64,000 bases of DNA from Echinometra lucunter (taxonomy: Eukaryota > Echinodermata > Echinoidea > Camarodonta > Echinometridae): the NCBI GenBank assembly GCA_029962745.1, contig CM057170.1:21623958-21687957 (forward strand), given 5' to 3'. Numbering within the stretch: position 1 is the stretch's first letter; each line of letters opens with the position of its first letter. Under the pieces are notes generated by a model. The model searched no databases. It had not been told where the DNA came from and saw only the letters and a list, made by a program, of their open reading frames with translations. Both the position numbers and the translations under genes were made by a program. This document shows positions 23,401 through 37,636 of this stretch, in pieces.

Positions 23401-26400
23401 AAGTAAGCTCGTGGGAAAATATGGCGCTTTCAAGTGGAATTGGGAAATAGTGATCCCCTGTTTGGAGCTTCCGGGCAGTTAGTGCATGCCTTTTAAATCC
23501 CATGTATTTCTACGTGCATTTTCAGCTGACACCATAGCACGGGGTTCAGTGTAGCCTATCTATAGCAATGCATGTAAGTTTTGTACTGAGGAGGAAGCAG
23601 CGAACGGATTTCCTCTAGTTTTGTTTGTCTAGGCCGGATCACGGTCAAAGAGGCGGAGGAACTTTCGGGATGTTTTAAACTATTAACCGCTTAAATCACA
23701 AACAGTGCATGTTCTTTTGTGTGTGGTTTAGAAGCATTCAATCAAATCTGCAGCGCTTTATGATTTATGGTGGAGCCATTAATTGGGAAAAAAGTGCTGA
23801 GCTGTCGTATATCCAGACATATATTGCAAAATTAAGCAAAATTTCTTATTCCAGAATGCACTATTTCAATTATACTTTTGTTTTTAAATTGATATATTTT
23901 TTGTACATGTGTTATTTATAATGAAGGAATCAGTCAAATTAAGATGTTGATGAACTACTGTGTGTGTGTGTTGTTTTTTTTTTAATAATTCAATTTGAAA
24001 TTTTTAGGGAAGGGGTTGTCGGGACTTTCGAAGATTAGATTTACGTTTTCTCCTACCATAGCCGTAGCCAAGTTGACTGTGGTGGCTCACTTCAAACCTT
24101 GCCTCCATGTTGAAGCCCGTCATCCCCTGCCTGTTGTTCATGACAATGTGGTACGGTGGCGGAGGTGGTGACTGCGGCGTACTCGCTGGAGTCGAGGTTG
24201 TCGTGCTGGACGGCGAAGCGCAGGTGCTGCTGTGCGTCATGCCTGTCGAGTAGTTCGGTGAAGCGAAGTGGTGGCCGTTGGTGGACATGGATGACGGGTA
24301 TACGGGAGTCGTCGGCGACTGGAGGGTCGATGGAGGCGACATCGGTGACAGTAGCGATGTTGAAGAGACTGTAGACGCTGCTGAACCGTTCGGCTTAAAA
24401 ACGCACTGGACATTGAGCCTCATGCGATCTAATGAAGATAAGGAATGACGAATACTGGTGGTTATAGGGCTGCCGCGTATTTTCATAATAAAAAAACATT
24501 TCTCTTGCTTTCTGTTCTCTGTTTAATAATGTCTGTCAAGGTCACCCATTACCCATTCCTTCTCAAACACAGTATGGACCTGAATTACTGATAGGCATTA
24601 TACAATGTAAAGTGTCAACTTCCCTTACTGTTTGCTGAAGCTCCTTTCCCAAACACGCAAAGGAACTATTTCCACTTGAAACAAATTTTCATACGAGGAA
24701 AATCGACGAGATATTTTTCAGCATTTTCATTTGATAGACAGAGATAAGCAAGGGTAATGAGCTGAAGTAAAGGTTGAAGCAGGGAAAGAGGATTGGTGTA
24801 GGGTGTCAAATATGATTCAAGAATACAAATCGGGGTGATGCACTGAATAATTCATATTAAAATAGCAAAGTGGCCCCAAAAGGCCTAACAGTTTCTATTA
24901 ATTTTGTTAAGGTCACAAGAATTTCTCGAAAAATAGGACGCCTCAGACTTCCCATGGGGAATACCCCTTCTTTTTTTCTGTTTCCTTCATTCGGCATACG
25001 CACCAGGACTCGGCATAACCACCGAAAGAAGAAAAAAAAAATCCCTTGTACGCACGGGCAACGCAGCAGGATTTCCTTGGCACTAGCACCTCCGTAGGCA
25101 CTACTTCGACACTACCTCACGAAAAGGAAGACTTTCTCGGAAATATTGATAGTATATCCATCCGAAAATGTATTTAACCCGATTCGTTCACAAATTCTGC
25201 TTATAGCAGGAAAAATCCGTATTACTGCACTGTATTTGACCCAATTCGTTCACTAATTCTACCTTGGCAGGAAATAATCCATATTACTGATCCCTTTTCC
25301 ACGAAAGAAACTAAAAATAATGCTCCATTACGACATGCAGGCTGCAAGGTATACGATGGACTACCGCTTTGGAACTAGCAATTAGGCTGGATCGGAGGTC
25401 ATTTGAATTTATTTATCTGTATCTCGATTTTAAACAGTTGCAAATCAATGCAAATTGATATACTTTTTAACGACACAAATAATAGGGAAATGCATACGGG
25501 AAATTCGTTTTATCACAATGGGCAATATTAATGTTCTGATTACACTGTAATAGATATTAAACTGCATTTCCGTTACGCGTTATCACATCATGCATTCCCA
25601 TGCGTGTTGTGTAGATGGAAGGAGGAGAAGAGAGGAAACTATGCTTGTCTATTCAATTTTGAAAACCGATTCTATGCTATATATACAAAAGAAATTTACG
25701 TTTGCTTTCTTAGCATGACATACAATTAAACAATACTGACGTGGAAAAACATATTTCCTCAAAATTTAACAACTGAGAATTAGAAAAATTTGTTATGTGC
25801 TGACCTGATTTTGGTGACTCGGAATAAGCGGCCCTTATTTCGGCCATCCTCTTATTGAGAGATCCTCGGCTAAATCATCACTGGCGTTGGACAGTTTGGT
25901 AACGGATGAACGATCTGATAGTTTGTTGAAATTCTGTGTAAAAAGGGTGGAAATTAAAATTTAAAGAATTCAGAAGCCGATGAAATATTTTCGAAAAATG
26001 TACTTAAAAGCGATAAATGCGATTGTGTGTATTTTTTTAAGGGGGGGGGGGCACAGAGATATATCTGTTTCATAACTTCTGTCATATCAGTTTCTGACGT
26101 AACCATGAATACAGCATCAATTATTTATAAGATAATAGTCTGAGATACTGAGAGCAAAACACTCGAATGAAAAGAAATGATGAGCAGCTTCAATTCGCGC
26201 CGTCAATCAAAATCTCTTAAATCCATTTATTTATACCATGCTGTGCCGGTTTCTCTATTTACTCCGAAACGAACAATATTGAATTAGCAACATTTTGCAA
26301 TATCAATCGAAATCATATCTTTAATTCCTACCTCGGCAGAGGGGATGATCAAGTTGTTTCTTTTCGTTGCTTTTTATCTATTTTGTTCCCTCGTGACTTG

Positions 26401-29400
26401 GATGTGCTTCTCTGCCTCTTGGTCACTTTTGCACCTAATATAAAGGAAAAGACATTACTTGTAAAGATTTTGAAATAAAAATATAGTAATCACCATGAAC
26501 ACGATTCAATGATTTAAGAATTTCCTTTGATTATACAGGACTGGCACAGGACAGGAAGACTTGGAGAAATCATAAAGATGGCTACATCCAGCAGTGGATG
26601 CACTCAGTCCGGGGAGCGAGGTGAGGACACAGGAAAAAAATTTCAAATCAACGTTTTGGGGTAAACGTGATTGGTCAAAATAGTTAATTCAACGTGGGGT
26701 TTATGTTTTTTTGGACAGTGCTTTTAACAGGTTGAAAAAATGAAAAGATTTTGAATGATGTACATACCCGTCTACATCTTTTCAAACGACTCANNNNNNN
26801 NNNNNNNNNNNNNNNNNNNNNNNNNNNNNNNNNNNNNNNNNNNNNNNNNNNNNNNNNNNNNNNNNNNNNNNNNNNNNNNNNNNNNNNNNNNNNNNNNNNN
26901 NNNNNNNNNNNNNNNNNNNNNNNNNNNNNNNNNNNNNNNNNNNNNNNNNNNNNNNNNNNNNNNNNNNNNNNNNNNNNNNNNNNNNNNNNNNNNNNNNNNN
27001 NNNNNNNNNNNNNNNNNNNNNNNNNNNNNNNNNNNNNNNNNNNNNNNNNNNNNNNNNNNNNNNNNNNNNNNNNNNNNNNNNNNNNNNNNNNNNNNNNNNN
27101 NNNNNNNNNNNNNNNNNNNNNNNNNNNNNNNNNNNNNNNNNNNNNNNNNNNNNNNNNNNNNNNNNNNNNNNNNNNNNNNNNNNNNNNNNNNNNNNNNNNN
27201 NNNNNNNNNNNNNNNNNNNNNNNNNNNNNNNNNNNNNNNNNNNNNNNNNNNNNNNNNNNNNNNNNNNNNNNNNNNNNNNNNNNNNNNNNNNNNTTGCAGG
27301 AGAAAAAACGTGGTCTATAGGTTCACAAAATGCTCTCTATTTTTACTATGAGCCACCACCAATATACGCATTATATATACGCAGTGAATTTAAAAAAATA
27401 TAATTATAAACGACTTGTAAAGGCTACTTTAAAACACGTACCACACACTGTATGGCTAATCTTTTAATTCCCTTTTCCCCATCTTATTTATACTTAGAAG
27501 ACACCATGTGAAATTGGTATTTCCTAGACCTGTTTACTAATTTCATGTGTATTTGTTGAACTTTTTTCCCTTGGCAACTAAAAGCTTGCAAGAGGCTTTC
27601 CTGACATAGCAACAATTAATGCATGCATGCAAACTGAATTCCATTTTTATTTAAATGCCACTATCCATATAGCAGCTTAACTGAATAGTTGGTAACCAAG
27701 GGTTCAGGGGGAAAAAACATGCATAAATTTGAATGTATTATACATTAGTAAACAGGTCTGTTATCTTATAAACACAACGGCAACAATATAGTGATCTACT
27801 GATCTTCAAATACAAGCAGTCGTTCAGCACAAGAGCATGTGAAGTGGCAGTCCAAGATAACTGTGACAAAAAATATGATTCATCTGGCGTATTTGATCGA
27901 TTTATGCATAGACTCAAAATTTGTATGAATATATTGTAAAGAAAGCAAGTTTTTTATATCATCGCTTGCACACGGCATGTTCTTGCAGATATTTTCAAAA
28001 TGATAATAGCTTAAGAAATCAAATTTGTGTGACTACATCTCGATAATATGGGCTGGTCATAAGGCCATTCTTGTGACAGATCACGATTCTTGGCAAATGA
28101 TATTACACTACCTTTTACAACATTGACAATTACTTGTGATGATATTCCACTTACAGACGTCTCATGCATTAACTGCTCATTGATACGCCACACGTCTAAA
28201 TGACAATTTTCTTTGGGCGTTGGCATACAGGAAAACGTTTAATATCGTTCTTACACATCATCGCGCTAATCCGTTTCGGTTCTCAAACGCAGAAGTTTTA
28301 TGCAGTTTAGTTTCATTTACAGGTATTCTAATCCCATTTGTTCCGAAATTAGTCCCGGATGTCTTGCTTTCGATGACATTAAACTCTGTTTCCCCTCCTC
28401 CACGCCTGCCCACTCCCTCAAAGTCTCAAACACATGTCATCATGCACGATGGTGATGATGATTAAGTATAATATATCGAGTATAACAAGTGGAAAGTTTT
28501 ACCGATTCAGCACCATTATGCCAACGAAACTAATGAGCATGCGCCTAATTTTAGCCCTTTTTACTGGAGTGATTCTCTGCAGCAGTACATAATCATTCAG
28601 CATAATGTGATTTATGATGATACTCTAATATATATAGAAAAACAATACCTTAGAACGTAGGAGGCATGAGATGAGCTGAGAGGGAGATGGTTGATAATGA
28701 AGAAGAATGAGTTGGAAGAAAGAATTGGAGAGAGAAATGCGGAAGGGAGGAATGACAACACGATTTTTCCATAATTATGTGAAATGCCCTTAAAAGCCTC
28801 TCATATTATACATTTAGAGCGCAAAACAATATTTATGTATGTACAAAACCGTGACGCTAAAACATCTATAATTCTATGTACAATATATAACAATCCATGT
28901 TACACATGGTCAGTACAATGGACAGACTTAATGAGATGTCAAAATAATGAAAAATCAAACATTCTCGTTCATTTCAAATACCCATCCGATATCACTTTGA
29001 GATGAGCCGTTACAATCAGGTAAATCACCACAAAACAGTATTTGTTTTATCTCCTTTTCTATTCATTTGCTTGTTTTTTATATTTTTTTGCATGAAATAT
29101 GTTGAGTCGTGCAGAAATAAAGATTTACTTCAGTGCACTTCAAACATTATTTCACCTCGGAGCAGAAGGTCAGTCTTGTTACGCTGAACAGTCGGTGGAT
29201 TTTCGTTTGGCATATACAAATCAACACAGATTCTTCATAAATATATTTTCCGTCACACCGCTTCACTAAAAATGCGATTTATTCGCTGAGAAGGGAATGC
29301 ACTTGAAGATACTAATCTACTTGAAAATCTAGTAGCATTTTAGTACTCTACAGCTTGAAGCGATCTGTAAACACACACTTAAAGGGCAAGTCCACAACAA

Positions 29401-32400
29401 GATGCAGTTAATTTCAACAAATAAACCAAACACGGAATTAAACATTTTTTTGAAATTCGGATGAAAAATAAGGAATTATGAATTTTGAAATTTTCACATT
29501 TTTTAAAATTTCTTTTTTTTTTGCAAAACAGTTCTTGAACAGTCGATATGAATATTCAACAAAAGAGTTGTGATGTCATACCCTCACTATTCTCTATATA
29601 TATCTATACAAAAATTTCGGAAAATTTTCATTTTTTTGACTAAAATTGAAAGTCATTTAATTCATTTTGAAATTGAAAGTTATTTAATTTCATTTCATTT
29701 AATATCTACACGTATTATAGACTAAATACCATTTTGTATAAAGTATGTAAGGATTATTTTGGACAATTTTTACATTTTTATAGCTAAACTATTGAATTTT
29801 TGTCAGTTCTGTGTACAAAATGTGTGGGAAATCGTGAGGATATGACATCAACTCACTCACTGAATAATTATTCATATCGACTGTACAAGAACTGTTTGCG
29901 AAAAAAATAGACAAATTAAAAAAACTCATTTCCTTATTTTTCATCAAATTTTCAGTTTTGTTTGGAAACTTTTACTCTCTTTATTGAAATGAACTTCACC
30001 CTGATGTGGACTTGCCATTTAAAATGAATTCTATCATACATGTGATAATGATATACAATATAACAATATTTCAAGTTTCCACACGAAAGCAATGAAGATT
30101 GCCAGATTACGTGTACTTGCATTTTTACGGTCAATCTGTACGTTGATCGATGTCTGAGAAAGTTTATTTCAGTTCATGCACGTTATTTGATGTATAATCA
30201 TTCGAACCAGTTTCATATCCGTCCGTTTATCATTATCTCAACTTATTAGCAAGTAAGTACACTTCATAACTTTACCACACGCTGCTTTTCCACGATGCAC
30301 TCTCGAGCTTTTGGTGAAAATAATATAAACGCGTGCCGTAAGATCGAATTTCAGTACGAAACAAACCAGATGTCAAAGCTAAATCATGTAAATTGAGATT
30401 TATTAAAGACGATGCATAAATACAATCCTGCATCACATTATAAAAAACACACTTATTTCCCTGTGATAATGATGGAAGATTTCATCTGCCAGGACTTTGA
30501 CAAAGTTTTTATTCAAATCACAAATTAAAAATAGACATATAAATTGTGCTTTATAAAAAGAAAATCCACGCAATCTATAATACGTATTCAAGGCAATGTT
30601 GCTTTCGTTGACAGTATTGGACGTGTAATCATGATGTCACGCAAAGGAAGAACGATTATTTCTGTTAGTGGCATCACTTTTTTCAAACTTCCTCTTTTGA
30701 GAAGTATCCGCTGAAACTGAAGATTTGATTCACTCCATACCCCGCATTCAAACATTTTTTCCACTTCAAGCGATTGTTTCATAAGTAGATGATATTATGG
30801 TTAAGCATCTCCCCCAGGTTTTGAAAAGTAAGGAAGTATACTTAAAATAGTTTCGTATACGATGCATCAACAATTGCAGTAAATTTTCGACTCAAGGATG
30901 CTCGCTGCCACTTGTAAAAAAGTACTTTGGTTTCAGAGTTAAAAATCATAGCTCTTGTCGTTATGGTAATTCCTGCAAATACATGTTGGAAAAATGCACA
31001 AAATGTATAGCTGGTCGTTTGTAATGGTTTATACATGTATTTCACAACACTTTCCACCTGCTCTGTCTTGTTTGAACTTGGTATAAACACAATGCGAAGA
31101 TCCACGTATTTCCAGTTCAATCCGGCTTAAACCATTTTTGCCCGGTTCAACCAGTCCGTATAGTGTGATGTCTCTTCCGTTCAAGTTCATAAAAGACTCA
31201 GAGTTGATGAAGAAGATAGTTGGAAGTTTCGGCATATGCACCTATGAAGTTACACAAGAAGGAAGAAAGAGAATTTCTGAATGAGACACGGAAACGTGCT
31301 GAATTAAATAGACTATTAAATAAACAGCATTACAACCGAATTTCGGAGAATCTCAGAAACAACTTCTTCAGTTTCGACCCAATTGTTCTGTTTGTCAAAT
31401 TGAACATGAGATCATGAAAATACTGTTTTCCTTCATTGAACTTGTCTCTATATACCCAAATGATTAATCAAATCACATTTTATTTCCTATTTTGGTTGCC
31501 TGTGCCATTACTGTGTAAGGAATTCAAATTATTGTTTATAATAATCATTTTGCTATCTTTACACACCATGATTCACAACACCGCGACTTATTAGAAGTCA
31601 ATACAATGCATCCGAATGATAATGAGGGTTGCATCCTTTTCCTTATCACGACTCTTGCCATTGCTGGCTTTGAAGGAAAACAATTTTTATATATATATAT
31701 TATTTTTTTTTACCAATTTTCCCATCAGATAAATAAGTAGAAGCTTTATAATAGTAACGGTGGCTTCTAGCATATCTAGTATAGCTCTCATGTCCGTTAC
31801 GCTTATGCGCTCCAGCATTGGTCATATCCAAAGGTCATAGCCGAGCGACCAAAGTAGAATATCGCGTCCCATTCACACCTGAGTGGAGAGTGGCAAACGC
31901 GTATTAATATCTTGCCCTAAACAAACCATTAAATCAAAGTGCATAATTACCTTGATGTTGTGCGGGGACCGAGTGCGCCGACAGGAGTGGCGAAGCCGTT
32001 GAGCATGGCGTTATGCTGAGGGGTTTGCAGTGACGGATGAGTCTCCGTTTCCACTTTGATCTGGGTCATCATGGGAGTGGGCTCGTACCCCGATAGATCC
32101 GTTGTCATCGGCCCTAAGGAAACGATGAAAACACGAGAAACATAATGTCACAACAAGAGTTTTTTCCGCTTTTTTTTTTTTTTTTTTACTATAGTCTTAT
32201 CACTCTGTAGTGACATTCTGTTTTTAAAGACGAGTACATGCTGTTCCTCTTTACATCGTCCAAACTTCTCGGGAAATAAACTTTCTCAATATGACGCGCA
32301 CTACGAGAGTCGACTCTGTGCGGCAATTTAGAGCGAACATCCTTAGCGCCGGGACCCAGACAGATACAAGCGCTATATAAAAGAAGACATCATTATCATC

Positions 32401-35400
32401 ATCTTCTTTATCGGGAAAAATATCCTATTCCAAATATGTTACATGAAAGCATGAGTTTAAGGTATTCTTGACGCTCATTTAGAAACATCTATCCTTTCCA
32501 AAATAAGTTGGGCGAGAATTGTGGTCCTACGGTGTTGTCGAATTATCAGCATTTGACGGAGAAAACTTACTGCTGCTTTGTGCGGCCATGATATCGCAGT
32601 TGTTGCCGAAGAATGTCCTGTTGTCATGATGCCTTTGGTGGTTCCAGTACGGGCTGTAATCAACGGAGTCCAGGTTGTTGTTCCCATCCAGAGGGGAACA
32701 CTGCGGGGGCTGTGCCCGGGACTCTGGTCCTTCAGCTCAAACACCAGCTGATAGAGAAAGTGGCGAAAAAATATATACAGAGAGGGGGTTTATTATTCAT
32801 ATATTTCAGAGGTATTTTAGTTTATCTCATTTTCAGTGGATCACTGATAATCACGGACACTGGGAAGAGGTATTTCTATAGGGGATATATAGGGATGGGG
32901 GTTGGGATGAAGCACTATCGACAAATTTGGAGATCTGTTTTGTCTTTTTGATGACCTAATCACTTTTTGGAAACCTATCACCACCGTCAATGCAAAAACA
33001 AAAAATCTGTGGTTGAATGAATGCTCGATCAAAAAGTTCTCAGGTGTAGACCCGTACACAAGTACTATCCAAACAAAACTCTCTTTAAGCTAAACAAATC
33101 AGAATCTACTTTTTACCAGCTCCCAAGAAGCTCTCACGCAATCTCCTCATTAACCCGAACCATCCAATTTATTCACCTGACTTTGTGAACTAATCACTCG
33201 GATAATTAACGTTGCCGCACCCTGCACAGCCTACATCTCCGTGCAAAGGTTTGTAATTGTTAGGAAGTCGGCGGCTTGGGGTTTACCATCTAGGTAAAAC
33301 AACCTGATTTGGGAATGATTTTGGCAAATTATTTTCTCACATAATACAATACACCTGTGATGAGAAGGAAGTACGGACTACTAACTGTAATTAATAATAG
33401 GTAATCGAGAACATGATGGGCTGGTAAAGAAAAAACAAATCTGTAAAAGACTGAAACCCAAATATTGTTTTTAGGCTACCGGGGGAGAACGATTTGGAAC
33501 GATTTACGATCCAATCGCTTTGTGCAATCTACGTGTCATATCCTATGATAACGACCACTTTAGGAAGTAAATGGTGATTTCGCAATATTATGACGAACCT
33601 TTTTCGGGTCGGAATGAAATTAATGAAGTATTTAATGAAATAAACTCCTAGCCTGTTCGCCTTTATTCTACGGATAATTCGTTTTGGGGGCAAATGTAAG
33701 ACTTCGTTCATCACACATGAAATATACAGCTACATCTAACTAAAAAAAGGATGAATTGCAGTAATAAGAATTACAAACGAAAAACAGAAGTAAAGTCAGC
33801 ATTACCAATTATTCTATTAATCTTCTTTTCTCTTATAGGCCACTTTATACTGCTTTTTCAAACCGATGAGCCATAATATAGGAACACACTTTCAAATTAA
33901 TCTCTCGTTATAAAAACCAACGTGAAGCATTTCTAAAGATTCAGAAGGATGGGCAGGTGGGAGGTATGAAACTCAAATCGAAGGTGCCATAGATATCGCA
34001 TTAGTATTTAGTTAAATGATGTTAAGAATGAGGACAGTGTTTCTACATTTGCCACCTCTTTTTCCGACATATTTCCGCTGCTGCAGTCGCTGTCACTGAG
34101 ATCGTCTGCGAGAAAATTGGTTGAAAGGAAAGAAAAGAACGGATGAGAACAATAAGGGATAAAATCAAGCAATAAATAACAATTGGGAGGAAATAAGCAG
34201 TAAAGTAAGCTCGTGGGAAAATATGGGCGCTTCAAGTGGAATTGGGAAATAGTGATCACCGTTTGGAGCTTCCGCAGTTAGTGCATGCTTTTAAATTCCC
34301 ATGTTATTTCTACGTGCATTTTTCAGCTGACACCATACACGGGTTCAGTGTAAGCCTATCTATAGCAATGCATGTAAGTTTTGTACTTGAGGAAGCAGCG
34401 AACGGATTTCCTCTAGTTTTGTTTGTCTAGGCCGGATCACGGTCAAAGAGGCGGAAACTTTCGGGATGTTTTAAACTATTAACCGCTAAATCACAACAGT
34501 GCATGTTTCTTTGTGTGTGTTTAGAAGCATTCAATCAAAATCTGCAGCGCTTTTATGAATTTATGGTGGAGCCATTAATTGGGAAAAAAGTGCTGAGCTG
34601 TCGTATATCCAGACATATATTGCAAAATTAAGCAAAATTTCTTATTCCAGAATGCACTATTTCAATTATACTTTTGTTTTTAAATTGATATATTTTTTGT
34701 ACATGTGTTATTTATAATGAAGGAATCAGTCAAATTAAGATGTTGATGAACTACTGTGTGTGTGTGTTCTTTTTTTTTAATAATTCAATTTGAAATTTTT
34801 AGGGAAGGGGTTGTCGGGACTTTCGAAGATTAGATTTACGTTTTCTCTTACCATAGCCGTAGCCAAGTTGACTGTGGTGGCTCACTTCAAACCTTGCCTC
34901 CATGTTGAAGCCCGTCATCCCCTGCCTGTTGTTCATGACAATGTGGTACGGTGGCGGAGGTGGTGACTGCGGCGTACTCGCTGGAGTCGAGGGTTGTCGT
35001 GCTGGACGGCGAAGCGCAGGTGCTGCTGTGCGTCATGCCTGTCGAGTAGTTCGGTGAAGCGAAGTGGTGGCCGTTGGTGGACATGGATGACGGGTATACG
35101 GGAGTCGTCGGCGACTGGAGGGTCGATGGAGGCGACATCGGTGACAGTAGCGATGTTGAAGAGACTGTAGACGCTGCTGAACCGTTCGGCTTGAAAACGC
35201 ACTGGACATTGAGCCTCATGCGATCTAATGAAGATAAGGAATGACGAATACTGGTGGTTATAGGGCTGCCGCGTATTTTCATTAATAAAAAAAACATTTC
35301 TCTTGCTTTCTGTTCTCTGTTTAATAATGTCTGTCAAGGTCACCCATTACCCATTCCTTCTCAAACACAGTATGGACCTGAATTACTGATAGGCATTATA

Positions 35401-37602
35401 CAATGTAAAGTGTCAACTTCCCTTACTGTTTGCTGAAGCTCCTTCCCATAACACGCAAAGGAACTATTTCCACTTGAAACAAATTTTCATACGAGGAAAA
35501 TCGACGAGATATTTTTCAGCATTTTCATTTGATAGACAGAGATAAGCAAGGGTAATGAGCTGAAGTAAAAGGTTGAAGCAGGGAAAGAGGATTGGTGTAG
35601 GGTGTCAAATATGATTCAAGAATACAAATCGGGGTGATGCACTGAATAATTCATATTAAAATAGCAAAGTGGCCCCAAAAGGCCTAACAGTTTCTATTAA
35701 TTTTGTTAAGGTCACAAGAATTTCTCGAAAAATAGGACGCCTCAGACTTCCCATGGGGAATACCCCTTCTTTTTTCTGTTTCCTTCATTCGGCATACGCA
35801 CCCAGGACTCGGCATAACCACCGAAAGAAGAAAAAAAAATCCCTTGTACGCACGGGCAACGCAGCAGGATTTCCTTGGCACTAGCACCTCCTTAGGCACT
35901 ACTTCGACACTACCTCACGAAAAGGAAGACTTTCTCGGAAATATTGATAGTATATCCATCCGAAAATGTATTTAACCCGATTCGTTCACAAATTCTGCTT
36001 ATAGCAGGAAAAATCCGTATTACTGCACTGTATTTGACCCAATTCGTTCACTAATTCTACCTTTGGCAGGAAATAATCCATATTACTGATCCCTTTTCCA
36101 CGAAAGAAACTAAAAATAATGCTCCATTACGACCATGCAGGCTGCAAGGTATACGATGGACTACCGCTTTGGAACTAGCAATTAGGCTGGATCGGAGGTC
36201 ATTTGAATTTATTTATCTGTATCTCGATTTTAAACAGTTGCAAATCAATGCAAATTGATATACTTTTTAACGACACAAATAATAGGGAAAATGCATACGG
36301 GAAATTCGTTTTATCACAATGGGCAATATTAATGTTCTGATTACACTGTAATAGATATTAAACTGCATTTCCGTTACGCGTTATCACATCATGCATTCCC
36401 ATGCGTGTTTGTGTAGATGGAAGGAGGAAGAAGAGGAAACTATGCTTGTCTATTCAATTTTGAAAACCGATTCTATGTTGTATATACAAAAGAAATTTAC
36501 GTTTGCTTTCTTAGCATGACATACAATTAAACAATACTGACGTGGAAAAACATATTTCCACAAAATTTAACAACTGAGAATTAGAAAAATTTTGTTATGT
36601 GCTGACCTGATTTTGGTGACTCGGAATAAGCGGCCCTTATTTCGGCCATCCTCTTATTGAGAAGATCCTCGGCTAAATCATCACTGGCGTTGGACAGTTT
36701 GGTAACGGATGAACGATCAGATAGTTTGTTGAAATTCTGTGTAAAAAGGGTGGAAATTAAAATTTAAAGAATTCAGAAGCCGATGAAATATTTTCGAAAA
36801 ATGTACTTAAAAGCGATAAATGCGATTGTGTGTATTTTTTTAAGGGGGGCACAGAGATATATCTGTTTCATAACTTCTGTCATATCAGTTTCTGACGTAA
36901 CCATGAATACAGCATCAATAATTTATAAGATAATAGTCTGAGATACTGAGAGCAAAACACTCGAATGAAAAGAAATGATGAGCAGCTTCAATTCGCCGTG
37001 TCAATCAAAATCTCTTAAATCCATTTATTTATACCATGCTGTGCCGGTTTCTCTATTTACTCCGAAACGAACAATATTGAAATTAGCAACATTTTGCAAT
37101 ATCAATCGAAATCATATCTTTAATTCCTACCTCGGCAGAGGGGATGATCAAGTTGTTTCTTTTTCGTTGCTTTTTATCTATTTTGTTCCCTCGTGACTTG
37201 GATGTGCTTCTCTGCCTCTTGGTCACTTTTGCACCTAATATAAAGGAAAAGACATTACTTGTAAAGATTTTGAAGTAAAAATATAGTAATCACCATGAAC
37301 ACGATTCAATGATTTAAGAATTTCCTTTGATTATACAGGACTGGCACAGGACAGGAAGACTTGGAGAAATCATAAAGAGGGCTACATCCAGCAGTGGATG
37401 CACTCAGTCCGGTGAGGCGAGGTGAGGACACAGGAAAAAAATTTCAAATCAACGTTTTGGGGTAAACGTGATTGGTCAAAATAGTTAATTCAACGTGGGG
37501 TTTATGTTTTTTTTTGGACAGTGCTTTTAACAGGTTGAAAAAATGAAAAGATTTTGAATGATGTACATACCCGTCTACATCTTTTCAAACGACTCAAACA
37601 CA

Positions 37603-37636
<34 letters not shown>

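Larger units (their letters stand above)
16477..26793. repeat. Copy A of the 10.3-kb direct duplication (left of gap)
   Basis: 10317 bp near-identical to 27294-37596, differing mainly by 1-2-nt indels and scattered substitutions. Its right end (ACGACTCA) is the last base before the N gap; in copy B the same point is followed by a (CA)n microsatellite. It holds IRF exons 4-10. Most likely an unmerged overlap between contigs, not a true duplication. Confidence 0.95.
27294..37596. repeat. Copy B of the 10.3-kb direct duplication (right of gap)
   Basis: 10303 bp beginning at the first base after the N gap (TTGCAGGAGAAAAAACG, equivalent to 16477). Colinear with copy A throughout and continuous at its right end with unique sequence carrying IRF exon 3, so copy B is the physically linked version for exons 4 and 5. 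Confidence 0.95.

Noticed and set aside
26751..27351. Open frames across the gap
   Set aside because: They consist almost wholly of N.
30842..31241. Frames [12 protein letters not shown]... and [11 protein letters not shown]... on - strand
   Set aside because: They lie in the 3' UTR and last exon of IRF in another frame; the equivalent in copy A is interrupted and no family is recognised.
16477..37596. True tandem duplication giving two IRF genes
   Set aside because: Only exons 4-10 are doubled, copies end exactly at the contig tips, and each carries different disabling indels; an assembly artefact explains all of this.
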